64,000 nt of DNA from Synaphobranchus kaupii (Eukaryota > Chordata > Actinopteri > Anguilliformes > Synaphobranchidae): the NCBI GenBank assembly GCA_029718625.1, contig CM056383.1, forward strand, positions 70,000,395 through 70,064,394. Direction: 5' to 3'. A program made the translations under genes and the position numbers. The notes below the pieces were generated by a model that was not told where the DNA came from, made no database searches, and saw only the letters and a list, made by a program, of their open reading frames with translations. Each line of letters starts with the position of its first letter. Position 1 is the first letter of the stretch. Positions 48,117 through 61,036 of the stretch are shown here, one piece after another.

Positions 48117-48304
48117 CAGAGGTGTAAAATCCAGGGGTCAGAAAGTCCTGCCATGTGTTTTGTCCACCTATGAACTCAGCCAGCTGATTTCACTAATTAG
48201 TTCTACCTCCTGGCTGAAGAATTGTGCTAATTAGCAAATCCAGGTGACTGGAACAAAATACTGAGGAGGACTATTACTTTCTGTACCTGGACTTTCCACC
48301 TCTG
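48117..48304. mobile_element. hAT MITE, 188 bp, perfect 8-bp TSD
   Basis: Ends CAGAGGTGTAAAATCCAG and the inverse of GGACTTTCCACCTCTG. Flanked by TCCAATAC at 48109-48116 and 48305-48312. Palindromic arms include CAGAAAGT/ACTTTCTG. Followed by a short (AATCC)n run. Confidence 0.9.
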
Positions 48305-49044
48305 TCCAATACTCAATCCAATCCAATCCAATCCATCTGTTAGCTACTGTCGAAAATTTAGAAATCACATTGTAACTATCAAGCAGGATGATATCCTAAA
48401 TCTGAACAGCGTGCAGGGCACTACAACATATTGACCCACGTGGGGAGTGAACACAGCTGATTGGTCATAAAATGTTGGCTCTTTGTCGAGCCCCACCCTA
48501 GTCCAGCTATCTTCAGTTACTTTTGCTAATTTCTTCAAGCTTTCGCTTCGGAAAGCAAGTTTCCTCGCAAACCCGGGCCATTGCGAGGACCCGTGAGTTG
48601 GGCTATAGCTATGAACCTGCATTTGTATGGAGCTGCTTTATGAAATTGAACACAGATTATCCCCTTGCTAATCAAGCGAGTCTCAGGTAGGCTACGTTAC
48701 AGTGTATTACAGTTCATTCAGTTCATGGTCATGTCGGGGGGAAAAAACAGCTTTTATTTTCCTAAGTAGGCCTAAAGGAAGCTAAACTAAGCATATTCGA
48801 CCAATGCTGACTCTATTTACTGTGTTCCACCAGTTGACATAGTCTATGTACATAACTGGTAAATGCTTCCACGTAATGGTGAATCAAATCAAATAAGTTG
48901 TAGTGTCATCTTTAGTCAAATTCTTTGCTAAGAACCTCTGTACAGTCAGAGTTTAACGTTACTTTTCTCTAACGTTGCACCGTTTTCATTCTTCTGCTCC
49001 ATAATTTTCATTCATTGAGTCAGAAATCATGTATTTGGGACACT

Positions 49045-49260
49045 CTTTACGATAAGTGTCATGGGATCTTAACCTCTCATCCGAAAGACGACATCTCCTA
49101 CAGCACGGTGTCCCCATCACTGCACTGGGGCATTGGGGTTTATTTGACCAGAGGGAAAGTTGGCCCCTACTGGCCCACCAACACCAGTATCACTTTACAT
49201 CCTTCTGTGGCGACACCCCGTTACATCAGTGGGTCTGTCCAGCACGCCCAGTTCCCCCGA
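49045..49260. mobile_element. Common fish interspersed repeat fragment (LINE-like 3' region)
   Basis: AACCTCTCATCCGAAAGACG, CAGCACGGTGTCCCCATCAC, CACTGGGGCATTGGGGTTTA, GGCCCCTACTGGCCCACCAA. This order of motifs recurs widely in fish genomes as I remember it. Family name not assigned. Confidence 0.5.
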
Positions 49261-49322
49261 GACATTATAGCCACATAAATCTGCTCTACACATGGGACTC
49301 CACACTGACCAGAGGAATGCAT

Positions 49323-49440
49323 TGTGAAGGCGCTCCACTCGAGTGACGCAATGAATGTTACACCTCTTCATAGTGAAGGCGCTCCACTAGAGCGACGCAG
49401 TGAATGTTACACCTCTTCATAGTGAAGGCGCTACTCTACG
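49323..49440. repeat. 57-bp tandem repeat, 2-3 copies
   Basis: Units with GTGAAGGCGCTCCACT, GAGTGACGCA, TGAATGTTACACCTCTTCAT; a further partial copy lies at about 49540-49575. Confidence 0.85.
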
Positions 49441-49441
49441 G

Positions 49442-49515
49442 TGACAGTCAAGTTGTATTTGTTTAAAGCCCAATATCGCAAAGCGTGCCTCAAAGGGCTT
49501 CACAAGGATTTGAAA
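49442..49515. mobile_element. Interspersed-repeat tail fragment
   Basis: CAAGTTGTATTTGTTTAAAG, CCCAATATCGCAAAG and CCTCAAAGGGCTTCACAAGG match a motif order frequent in fish LINE-like elements. Confidence 0.45.
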
Positions 49516-49706
49516 GACAGTGAGTCTGTTACTCCTCTGTTAAGGAGCTCCACTAGAGTGACACAGTGAATGTTACTTGTGTAGCTGGTGGCAGTTACCT
49601 TCTGTTATTTCTGGCATGGGGGAGTGGAAGAGATTCCTCCTGGCCGACAGCGTAGTGGCCCAGATTCCATACGGTTTGAGGAGATTACAGAGGAGGGGTG
49701 TACCCC

Positions 49707-50206
49707 NNNNNNNNNNNNNNNNNNNNNNNNNNNNNNNNNNNNNNNNNNNNNNNNNNNNNNNNNNNNNNNNNNNNNNNNNNNNNNNNNNNNNNNNNNNNNN
49801 NNNNNNNNNNNNNNNNNNNNNNNNNNNNNNNNNNNNNNNNNNNNNNNNNNNNNNNNNNNNNNNNNNNNNNNNNNNNNNNNNNNNNNNNNNNNNNNNNNNN
49901 NNNNNNNNNNNNNNNNNNNNNNNNNNNNNNNNNNNNNNNNNNNNNNNNNNNNNNNNNNNNNNNNNNNNNNNNNNNNNNNNNNNNNNNNNNNNNNNNNNNN
50001 NNNNNNNNNNNNNNNNNNNNNNNNNNNNNNNNNNNNNNNNNNNNNNNNNNNNNNNNNNNNNNNNNNNNNNNNNNNNNNNNNNNNNNNNNNNNNNNNNNNN
50101 NNNNNNNNNNNNNNNNNNNNNNNNNNNNNNNNNNNNNNNNNNNNNNNNNNNNNNNNNNNNNNNNNNNNNNNNNNNNNNNNNNNNNNNNNNNNNNNNNNNN
50201 NNNNNN
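49707..50206. other. Assembly gap, exactly 500 N
   Basis: A second placeholder gap. Open frames reported across it are meaningless. Confidence 0.95.
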
Positions 50207-51279
50207 GACGTTATCTTGGTGGAAACTTGGATGCTGTGCGCATATTCCTACAGGGTTTAACTGATAGCTATTTAAAGGCCCCACTGCAGCTGTACTTGTC
50301 TTTTATGCTTCAGAAGCTTGGTTTGGTTTTGTTCTTTATGAATAAGGATCTCAGGGATTGTGAAATTTAAGGGAAAGGGAACCTAGTGCATTCCAGTTGG
50401 GTGTTTCGAGCTCAAGTTACTGAATTAAGAATTGTTTACGTTTGTCTGTGAAACAAGAAGAAAAAGAAATGTTTGGGTAAAGGTGTCTGGTTTACGTTTT
50501 CCTGTGTCAAGCCATGCCAGGGTATATTAAAAAAGGAAACACAAGTGTTGTCTTGCTTGACGAAAGTTAACATTGTGAACAAATGTGTTGATTTTTTTCA
50601 GTAGGCTAGCTCCAAATGGTTCGGGGAAAAAATGCGGCCGAACTACCAGCAAAGATGCGGCGCACTCACGGTGTTGCCGGGGAAACATGACGACCTCCCG
50701 CCCCACTGTTAAGCATATGTCCCGAGAATGCCGTGTTGTGTTGGCTGTCCAGTGTGTGACTTGCTGTTCTTAAATGTAACCACACTATCATTGCTTCAGG
50801 AGTGCACTTCTTTTGTCCTGTGTAGCTGGTTTGTTGTGTTCTCACGAGGGTGTATATTCCATTTAAAGAAGGCACGCTATAGTTATCCCAAAGGTTTCCG
50901 TTTTCTGTGGGAGTCGTCAAACTTAACGCCAAGAAGTCAGCCCTGCCTTTGTTGATTTCTCTCTCTAGCCATATGTACAGTTTTTTTCCCTTTGATTTAT
51001 GAAGACTGAAAAAAATAAACAATCCATACATTTCCAAGACCTGCAGTCTTTTTTTGGTTTGGTTATGTCTACCTCTGGAATATCATCTTCTGGCTGTGCT
51101 GTATTTGTTACTGTGAAAATTATTTTATTTTATTGAAAGTCTTAAACTTTCTTCTCAGCGACAGTTGGTTAAACTTTTCATGTAATAGTTGAGCTTTGTG
51201 CAAGTTTTATAATTAAGTCACTGTGCTACACCAGAACAAAGTGAAATACGTGCTTGTTTCTTAACCAGGTTTGACGGCT

Positions 51280-51281
<2 letters not shown>

Positions 51282-51351
<70 letters not shown>
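51282..51351. repeat. (CA)n microsatellite
   Basis: About 34 uninterrupted CA units. Confidence 0.97.
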
Positions 51352-52044
51352 ATCAATATATAAGGCTGGCAGCTGTTTTCCTGTGGAATAGGGCTTCATA
51401 CTTTCCCAACTATCATTTTGAGGGCTTTGAATTATGTTTCTTTCTTACATTCTTATCAAAAATGAGAGTGAACATAACAGTGCTATTTGTAATTTAATTT
51501 GTCTGTACAAAGTCAAAAATATGAAATGGTTTCTTAAAGAATTTCAAAACAGATAAAATGTTATACGGAACAATACTGGAATGATAGTGGAATTGAATTC
51601 AAGGCTCAATATTAAAACTATTCTTTCTACAGATGAAACATTTTAAATCCGACAACTTGATTATTATTTTTGTTTTCAAACATTCTCACAACATTCGCAA
51701 TCCTCCTGGGAAGAACCAGAAATGACTGACATCTAAGGATTTTAAAGAAGTTTGGAATTTTCAAACCTTTGCTACAAGTTTGAAATGTGAGGTTGGATAT
51801 GTCTTTAGGTGATTATTGATTCAGAACCTCAGATACTGCCCAGGGCCAAGTTCAAAGGTTGAAGGAGTCACAAAGATGTCTAGCTTAGCAAAGAAGGCGA
51901 AGGGCCTCCACATTAGTCTTTAGCAAATAAGAGAAAAAAAATCTGCATGCAGGGTGAAGAATTTTATACATGGAGGACAAACCCACTCGGCTTTGGCCTT
52001 GAAAGCCGTGGTGTTGAGAGGGTTTTAAGAGATGTTTAAAGGGG

Positions 52045-52425
52045 GTGTCTCGGTGGGGTAGCCTGTAAGCGTGTTTCTCAACCCTGGTCCTGGAGGGCCG
52101 CAGGGTATGCTGGTTTTTGTTTTTGCCTGAATATCGGCAACCAATTAAGACCCAAGAAACCAGGTGTGTGGTGAATTGACTGCGTTATCGGCTGCTTCAA
52201 TTGATCAATTAAGTACCGAGTAGCAACAAAAACCAGCATACCCTGCGGCCCTCCAGGACCAGGGTTCAGACACTGCTGTAAGAACACAGTCCACATTCTC
52301 ATTGCGAGCTGCGACGTTGGCGGTTCGAATCCAGCCTTTGTCGCACGTCTCGCCCTCATTCTCGCTTCCCGTTCTCACCGTTATCTCTGCACTGTCCAAT
52401 AAAGCTGAAAAAGCCCTAAACATAT
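52045..52425 (+). mobile_element. tRNA-derived SINE interrupted by a MITE
   Basis: Head CGGTGGGGTAGCCTGTAAG, interrupted at 52070-52275, resuming as CTGTAAGAACACAGTCCAC with a perfect B box GGTTCGAATCC near 52323, then a tail with CACTGTCCAATAAAGCTGAA. With the insert removed, the order head-B box-tail is that of a typical fish SINE. Confidence 0.75.
52070..52275. mobile_element. hAT-type palindromic MITE, 206 bp, nested in a SINE
   Basis: Arms: left AACCCTGGTCCTGGAGGGCC + GCAGGGTATGCTGGTTTTTG; right is the inverse. Outer ends GTGTTTCTCAACCC and GGGTTCAGACACTG. CTGTAAG flanks both sides (52063-52069 and 52276-52282), a 7-bp visible target duplication. The terminal layout resembles the MITE ends from which the 37-bp arrays seem to come. 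Confidence 0.85.
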
Positions 52426-52614
52426 CACCTAAACGGGTTTTACGACCTGTAAGACCATTTGAAACTGAGGAATAGAACGTGCTGTAGGTTTTGTTGTCGG
52501 ACTTTAAAGGAGGAGACCAGTATATGCTTTCCGCTATATGCATGTTGGAGCCATTGGGGGCCTGCGAATAATCATGAATGCATCAGAATTGTTCAAGCAC
52601 ACCACTGTCAGGTC

Positions 52615-52765
52615 TGCAAAGCAACCATGAGAGGTAGTGGAGCCAAGACAACATAACTAGAAGGTTGTGGGTTCGAATCCAAGCCAGGGATTTGCATGTT
52701 CTCTCCTTGTTCCCTTGTTTCCTAATTGGACTCTAAATTGCCCATAGGTATGAGTCCTGCCCCCA
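52615..52765 (+). mobile_element. Degraded SINE-like repeat with a B box
   Basis: AGAAGGTTGTGGGTTCGAAT contains a perfect B box (GGTTCGAATCC). It is followed by GATTTGCATGTTCTCTCC and CTCTAAATTGCCCATAGG, a combination frequent in fish repeats. Confidence 0.6.
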
Positions 52766-55069
52766 TTTTTCAACAGAAACCGTTTCATTTCAGGAATGTA
52801 AAATGTTGAGTTTACAGGCGGGTTTTTGTGCGTTTGATTTTACTTGTAGAAAGGCTGTGATGTCAATGTTTAATGATATGTGTAATGCGTTTTGTGTGTG
52901 CATTTTGAATCGTGGTTCGGTTTGGTCTCTCTTGCTTGTTTTCAATAATTGAATCCTAACATGTATTCAGCACAATATTGTAATGTAGTTTTAAATCACC
53001 TGTCTGTATCAGTTTGCAGTGGCTATCAAAACAACTTCAAGGAGGAACAGTATATTTTATACTGATGCTTTATGACACATAGAAATACTAGCTGTTCTGT
53101 ATGTTTATGCACCCAAGCGTACAGCCCCATAAACATACCCTATTTTAGATGAGACTTGAATCCCATCTAAAATAGTGGAATTTATGTGTCCTTGGAATAG
53201 TTGTGCAATCAATGATGCCTTGGACAGATTTACTGTCACAACAAGAGAGACAAAAGAAATTATGACCATCACTAAACAGTCTTTATTTGCTGAAACACTC
53301 GCAGATGTTAACTCAATACACACTTCTCCACAATGTGGACATCTTCCTCTCTCTCTCACACAAAATTAATTACAATTGATTAACCAGCATAGTGGTGAGG
53401 AATGACAGTATCGCTGCTTGGTCACGTTGCCATTTTGAAAAAAAAATTTATTCACATTCCCAGTACTGATGCTGCTGTTTGGCACAGGACAGAGCAATGC
53501 ATTGTGGGAAGACAGCTGCCATTCAGATAACGTGGGCCATGCCGTGCCGAGTGTCAGGCTCTGCCATGGAGTTCCACAGCTTAGGTACCTGGGTATACTG
53601 TAGGTACATGAATGGATTAAGAGCATGCCTGACTGTGATGTAACAGTGATGTACTCTTGTGTAACGACCGGGAAACGCAATTTTAAATCTTACTCCGATT
53701 GTACTGGGCATATTGAACTATAGTTGTGATTCTAATTCGCCCTTAAATGTAAATTGAATGCAAAACGGTAATGCTCAAATATTGTATGATTGTGGGATAA
53801 GGTCAAAGAGGAAAAAGGTGACTTACTTCAAAGTACACAGCGTAAACACCATAATGAATTTTAATATTTGCTTTTAAAAAATATATTCTGACAAAACAAA
53901 ATATGGTTAGTGTTTTGGCCCAAGGATGAAGCACTCATGTCTAGTGATACTTCAACTCTTCCAAATGGAAAGACCTGCTGATATAATGTACTCTCATGGT
54001 TTTTAACGTGTGAATAACTGGTTTATGAGGACTTGGCAATCCTTTTTGATCCAGATAATCTGCTGGCACGTATGAGGTTCAAGAACCTATGTGGGTGAGG
54101 GGCGAGTACCTCGCCATTTTGAGGTACAGTAATGAACACAAATTGAAAAATTGTGGAAGACAGAATGTTCTTGTCTATATTATGTAAATGGTGTGTTTTT
54201 TTTTCCTGTTTTCTTTGCTTTCAAAAATAGGTTGAAAATGACTGCTCTGATTTAAACCATTTTATGGACTTTTAACTTCTTTATCCTAGTGGACGAGGCT
54301 TTCTTCCACCCCAGCAAAGATTTTTTAAATCGTTATTGCCACACTATCCATGTTTAGGGACAAAAGGGTATATTATGCTAATATTGGGGTCACATCATTT
54401 CTAAAATAACTAACAGCACTTTTTTTTAAAGAGATGATATTGCTGAATCTATTCAGGAATATTAATTCATTGTATTGATTGGAATCACACTGGAGTCCTC
54501 TATGTAGTGGACACTGGGTTACAAACAAACAGTGAATATTGAATTGCGCCAAAGTCTGTATTCTCTTAAAATCAGTTCCAAGACAAAAACTTTGGAAGCT
54601 CTTAAATGCATTCTTTCAGTTCTTTGCCTGACTGACTGAACTTTTAAATGTTACTGGAGAGTGCTGAGTTGACACCCGGATTATATCACCATTAAGGCTA
54701 TTTTATTTATTATTTTTCTCTTGAGGTCACCCCTGGTACAGGACACACAGAAATACAGCTGACAGCTAGCTTTGTTGTTGTTGTTTTTTTTTTTGCTGTG
54801 CTGCAAGTGGTAAGTAGTTATCCTTCTGTCAACGTGCCCAGAAAAGGCCTCCGCTGGATCCCTGTGGTTTTTTCGTGCGGCTCGTTGTGAAAGCTCTGAA
54901 TGATGTGTGGGTATTTGCGCTGGTGCCTCTTGATGGCATTAAAAAGACATTAATGTTCTGTGTGCCCCGTGTTACCCCCCCCCTCCCCACCTACCTCAAT
55001 CCCGCAAACTTCAACATTTTCTTCCCCTGCGCTGTTTGCCAAGCCCATGGCGAGATGCGAGCTGCCTTT

Positions 55070-55855
55070 CAGGGCCCAGAGGCCTGTCTAATATCCCTGA
55101 TCTCAGGGCTCAGAGGCTTGTCTAACATCCCTGATCTCAGGGATCAGGGGCCTGTCTAACATCCCTGATCTCAGGAATCAGAGGCCTGTCTAACATCCCT
55201 GATCTCAGGAATCAGAGGCCTGTCTAACTTCCCTGATCTCAGGAATCAGAGGCCTGTGTAACATCCCTGATCTCAGGAATCAGAGGCCTGTCTAACATCC
55301 CTGATCTCAGGGATCAGAGGCCTGTCTAACATCCCTGATCTCAGGAATCAGAGGCCTGTCTAACATCCCTGATCTCAGGAATCAGAGGCCTGTCCTAACT
55401 TCCCTGATCTCAGGAATCAGAGGCCTGTCTAACTTCCCTGATCTCAGGAATCAGAGGCCTGTGTAACATCCCTGATCTCAGGAATCAGAGGCCTGTCTAA
55501 CTTCCCTGGATCTCAGGAATCAGAGGCCTCTCTAACTTCCCTGATCTCAGGAATCAGAGGCCTGTGTAAACATCCCTGATCTCAGGAATCAGAGGCCTGT
55601 TGTAACATCCCTGATCTCAGGGGCTCAGAGGCCGTCTAACATCCCCGATCTCAGGGGTTCAGAGGCCTGTCTAACTTCCCTGATCTCAGGGGGTCAGAGG
55701 CCTCTCTAACTTCCCTGATCTCAGGAATCAGAGGCCTGTGTAACATCCCTGATCTCAGGAATCAGAGGCCTGTCTAACTTCCCTGATCTCAGGGGGTCAG
55801 AGGCCTGTCCTTACTTCCCTGGATCTCGGGGTCAGAGGCCTGTCTAACATCCCTT
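55070..55855. repeat. 34-bp minisatellite, about 23 copies
   Basis: Unit GGCCTGTCTAACATCCCTGA + TCTCAGGAATCAGA. Variants AACTTCC, GTGTAAC and GGGGTCAG recur in blocks. Confidence 0.95.
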
Positions 55856-56968
55856 TAGTTGAGATGACACCTTTGTCCTGTCCGCAGCCCATCTCGGTCC
55901 CTCCTCGCCTTCAACCAACAATGCTGGCTTTTCATCAGCGAGGACACAGACAAACGGACCTTTAACAGGGCTCCAAACAGGGCTCCAAAGCCATGTCTGT
56001 GTATTTATTGTGAGAGATAGCTGGTGACCTGGAGATGCCCCCCCACTTCTCCCGCACATAAATCTTCCTCTCACGGCATTCTAAGGTGGGGCACGGAATG
56101 TGTCAGAACTTGACGTTAACTCGTCATCACCCTCAGCTTGACAAACTGAAGTCCGACTCTAGAAACAAGCCAGGGGAGATACGGACCTGTCTATTATAGG
56201 CGTCTGTTAAGAGTATGAGTTAATATACGGCAGGAACTGTGGCTGCCCAATTTATTAGAATTCCAGCTAATAAATTGCATGCAGTGTTCGGCTACGGTAT
56301 CCACCTCATTAATGTCTGAGAATGTGGGTATAAATATCCACTCGATCAAAATTACAGCGAATAGACTTTTCTGTGAGCTCCTCATACTCCTGAGTGCAGA
56401 AATCCAGGGAGCGATGAGTCCACCGGAAGGTAAAGAGGGATACAGAATGAATGCACAACATGGCTTTGCCTCAGGCCAAACTTGGTCCCGTCAACAAATT
56501 GTTTTCCGTTCCGGTAATTGAGTTTCGTCCTTGCCCGCATTTCAGAGTTAATGTTCTCTCCACAACCTTTTCTCTAAGTTCCAGCGAGCTGTGAAATCCT
56601 GGTCACTCTTACTCGGAGGTCGTATGTACCAAGTCTGGACAGCGACAGACATCAGTAGGACAATAAGGAACAGCTTATACCTTTGTGTGAATACTAAAGG
56701 TGATAACTATTCCAGTAGAGATGATGAGGAGGGATATTGATGGGGGGGGGGGCTGAAGTTTGCCTATAGTTGTTCCACGGCACCTAAAATGCTTGGCGCT
56801 ATCATGATGTTGTGGTAAAAAGTGATCACACAAGGTGTCCTCGCTACAGGTTTTCCGTCTGGAAATGCTACAGTTGAGGGCCCAGAGAGAGCCTCTGATT
56901 GGCTGGACTCATTGAATCAGTGTGACACCTTATCCCTGTGCACACCTGAACAGCACACCGCCAAAACC

Positions 56969-56969
<1 letters not shown>

Positions 56970-57065
<96 letters not shown>

Positions 57066-57080
57066 ATCTCTCTCTCTCTC

Positions 57081-57151
<71 letters not shown>

Positions 57152-57165
57152 CTCTCCTCTCACAG
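56970..57165. repeat. (CT)n microsatellite, about 190 bp
   Basis: Nearly pure CT with occasional TTC/CAT slips. Ser/Leu and Glu/Arg frames across it are artefacts. Confidence 0.96.
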
Positions 57166-57589
57166 AACTTCACTACTGCCACACCAGTGTTGTCAAAACT
57201 ACATTTGTGCAAGCCATGTGTATCGGCTACAAATCCTCTACTGTCCTTGCCATTCCTAAACATTTACACCCCAAATACACACCAGTGTGTGGTGGTGCAG
57301 CGCCATAGGAAACCTATTGCATTTTTCTTGGGAATGTCCATCAACAGCGCAAATGTCACATGTGCTGTATGTGCCCGAGAGATTTTCTGCAATGTCACAG
57401 GGACATTTCACTCTAAAAATGAATGTGATCATTAATTTTCTTACCTTCAAAAAAATCTCAAAAAAATCTTGACAGCTCTCTGCAGCACATATCGCACATT
57501 GATGGAGTCCATAAAAAAAAAATCATTCGCGGGGCCTCATTCAGAATCAATGGACAAACCCGATATGGTTTTGCTTTCTCTTTGATAGA

Positions 57590-59300
57590 CTAATAATTAC
57601 CAGGGTGAATATGATCCAGGCCTTTAGACCTGAGAATGCATTCATGCAGAGTAACAGAACGGGTAAGCCAGGTGGTTAGAACGATATCGCTGCTATTGGG
57701 CCTTAGTGTTTCCCTTCCATTAGGCGATTCTGACCAGCGGCCATCACAGATAACTAACTGTGTATACAGTGTGACCTTAGGGTCGGATGAAACCGCTACT
57801 AAAAAATCAGTTTTGCAGGATAGGGTGAGCCGGAGCAAAGCGACGTCTACGCCGGTACAGTGGCCGTGATGAATGTAGCGCGGGAAAACCCGCCGTGCCG
57901 CGGGTTAACCCGCGCGATGCCCTCGCTACATCATGCGCCACGCTGTCACACAGGAACTATCGTTCAATTCCCCCACAGAGGGCCCTATCTCCCGGCACTA
58001 AAAGGGAGAGTGATCGGTATTTCATGGTTACAGCGCAATTTGTATCGTATAATAGCCCTATAAAAACTCTGGTTCATTTTCTGTCCAGTAAAAAATCTTT
58101 GATAAAAAAAGTAATAGAAATAAAAACATCCCTGATTATATGTTGAATAAAGATTTCAGCTGCAGCTCTCATAATTAAAAGTGATGAACATTCATTACAT
58201 GCAGATCCATATAAACTTGTTTTCTTCATAGTACAACAGAGCTGCTTGTTGCCAGCCATTGTGTGCCATTTCTTTTCACACGGCCGCTTTTAAAAATTGG
58301 GAAATGATTGCTCTGTGCTCTTAATTGGCTCCATAATAACAAGGAAGCGAAACGCTCATTTTTTATTTGACTTATGTTTGGGGCATATGGGTGTTTCTCC
58401 CAAGAAACCTAGTCTATTCTCATGTAGTAGAAACCCAGCTATAAAATCCATCCCTTGCTAGACTGACTGAATTGATTAAATGAAAGCATGAACGATTTCT
58501 GGGGAAAACTGCATGTATGGGATTCATGAATATTTTCTGATGCTGCGCTTCCTGGTAGCAGGTATCATTTTAAAAAGTTGAAAAGGCGTTATCTTGGTAA
58601 ATTACCATTTATTTAGATGAATAAAGCATGTCTTTGCTGTCTGACTTTATGACTACGAACATCTGAAGCAAAACAGGGGAAGGTGTTATTATAGCTCTGA
58701 GGTGCTTTTGGCAATCAAATGGTTTCATAGCTACAAAAATCTAAATAGATAACTACTTTGAGGTCCTCATAAATCTGCAAGCCGTACGCGGTCCGTCCGG
58801 CTTCTGTTATTCAGCTTCCATCAAAGTGAGTGACAGCGCCACGCTTCTCTCGCTCAACAGCTTTTCACCGGGAACATTTTCCTCCACCGACGGTTATTCA
58901 TCAAAGGTGTCTGGCTGCCGAGCATCGATCATGAACGCGTATAACGCCCAGAGCCAAAGGAATTCATGGAAGCACTCTCTCCAACGAACATTTTACTCCC
59001 ACAAAGATGATGTCACCTCAGCTCGAGCATTCAAATAGAGAGAAAACAACAACTTGGTCGTATTATTTCAAATGTGAAATTAAATGGGGCCTAAATACCT
59101 TTATGTTTCCAGCTGACCATAAGCATATTGTATTTTGTGCACTCTTGTTTGAGTAATACATCTTTAAATGGATCATAGGCTATACAATTATAAGCTTTCC
59201 TTGGAACTAGAATGAAGTTACTGTTAGAAGACTCCCCTAAGTTTACATTTATGTACTTAATTTGTTGTTATTAGTATTTAAAGGGTGAAGCAGGTTCCTT
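57590..59300. other. Low-repeat stretch of intron 1, candidate conserved non-coding sequence
   Basis: About 1.7 kb without visible tandem repeats or transposon ends, unlike the rest of the intron. It includes the palindromic CpG patch near 57875-57915 and stretches such as TTAATTGGCTCCATAATAAC. An open frame at 58826-59038 has no domain or splice context. Regulatory function is only an inference from the absence of repeats. Confidence 0.3.
57878..57914. promoter_or_regulatory. CpG-rich double palindrome with an E2F-like site
   Basis: GCGGGAAAACCCGC (hairpin; GCGGGAAA resembles an E2F site) is followed at 57899-57914 by the perfect 16-bp palindrome CGCGGGTTAACCCGCG. The surrounding intron is AT-rich. 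Function unknown. Confidence 0.35.
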
Positions 59301-60607
59301 CACTCTCAGTAGTGAAGCTGCTGCTAGCTTTCAAATAATGACGGCACAGCAAGGTTACATATGATAAACGAGCTGCGCTGCCATCTACCCATGGTACCAG
59401 TTATAACTGCTTGGGAACCAATCAATGCATTTTCATACGAAGTGGGGAAAAAAAGTGTTTATGGAGAAGCTGTGTTGTTGCTGGATGTGTCAGCTAAAAA
59501 AAATCTTTTGTAACACTTCTCAAGTCGTAGATTTAAACTGAACATAGACTCAGCTACCCGCCAGTGTCGGCGTACTTCAATCTCAGATCAGTTGCTTTCC
59601 TGCATTGAGAGCTTGTTCCCATCCAGGACATCTCAGATATTTGTGCAATGAAGTTACATCAGAAAGAATGAGACTATTTCTACTTTTACAAGTACACTGA
59701 TGAATTAGACAGGGCTCTTGGCTTTAAAACCAGTCGTGGGTGGGGTGTGTAGGTTTATGCTGCATTCACGTCATATGGTCATGTCAGCTTTCAATATTAC
59801 CAAGCCAGTCAGGAACGAGTCAAGTTTGCTTTTAAATCACTAAAATACAAGCCCCAGCCTCTTTTGAAAATAACATCCTTTTATCTTGTAAAATAATTAT
59901 GGTGGGTACTCAAAGATAATGGTTTTGCATTACGGCCAAGTTGTTGAAGAACTGGACAAAAGTGAATTTTCAAGGTAAAAAGTAGGTTTTCTGTGGAAAC
60001 CCTTGTAGAATTTCATGCTTTTAGATATATGCACAATTTTTTTTTTCCCCAGTGGTGGCAAACATGTTTGAGATGACATAACTTTGTACCATACCTTTTG
60101 CAAGTTGTCGAAGAACTTTCCAGTGGTGGCCAGCATGTTGGAGATGAACCTTGCTACTGCCCTGATGCGGAGTGCATTCTGTGAAATAAAAAGTAGAGGA
60201 AGTACATTGTGGTTTATGTTTATTTATTTTATTTTATATTTTTTACATTTTTAAGTGTGTACCCTGAATACTTCCTCTCATATTTCAGAGGTTTTGATAA
60301 TTTAGTGATGATGATACACTTGCCATCGTCCATGTCTCTGCTGTGTTGCCACAAAGCTTTATTGAGTAGTGAAAACCAGGTGGAAATTGCCTTCTTAATT
60401 GCAAAGGGATATAATTAATGTATAAATAAACAAGTTCCATTAACTCCCATTTGTTTTTCTCTGACCACTTGCTTCCATGTGCAGCCAGATAGATTCCCCC
60501 TCGTGTGCAAACGCCTGGGACCACAGCCCTCCTTTAGGAATGCTATGCTGTAACTTCTCCCACACTCTTCTCTGATTGGCTGCTTCCGTCCCCACAGCAA
60601 GGACCCA

Positions 60608-61036
60608 GGCTGTGTCCGAATCAGAGCCCTATTTACTGCGTCCTGTCTCCTGTGTACAGTCTACTGGTAGAAGTGTGCCGTTTAATGTGCACTGTTTAGT
60701 ACGCAAAAAAATATTCTCCGTACTATTTTCCAACCGAATTGTGCAAGTGTCGTAAGACGTCCCGCCCTTGCACGTGTTGTTTTTGTTGTTATTGAAGGAA
60801 AACGTCAGCGCATCTGCGCCTCATTTTTTTAAAAAGACGCTGCGAGTCATATTTATGCGACCAAAATGTTTGCGTACTTCTTGAAAAGTGTGCTCCCGAA
60901 TATACTCAGCGAAACCCTGGAAGGGTTCTAAGTATACTACGTTTAGAGAAAATGTTGCCTACTTAACGACTTTCTCATCCTGTTTACTCAACTAGCATAC
61001 TCAATAGTATGGAAGGGTGCTTATTCGGACCCGGGT
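60608..61036. mobile_element. Nonautonomous DNA element, copy 2 (inverted relative to 9692-10138)
   Basis: Starts GGCTGTGTCCGAATCAGAGC and ends near GGGTGCTTATTCGGACCCGG. Shared interior blocks in reverse order include GAAGTGTGCCGTTTAATGTG, GCGACCAAAATGTTTGCGTA and CATACTCAATAGTATGGAAG. No coding frame. Confidence 0.82.

Noticed and set aside
49577..50370. Open frames of 188-260 codons
   Set aside because: They run across a 500-N gap; the apparent openness is an artefact of N.
58826..59038. 70-codon open frame in the repeat-free island
   Set aside because: No recognisable domain, no splice sites at its edges and no second exon. Non-coding conservation is the likelier explanation if anything is there.
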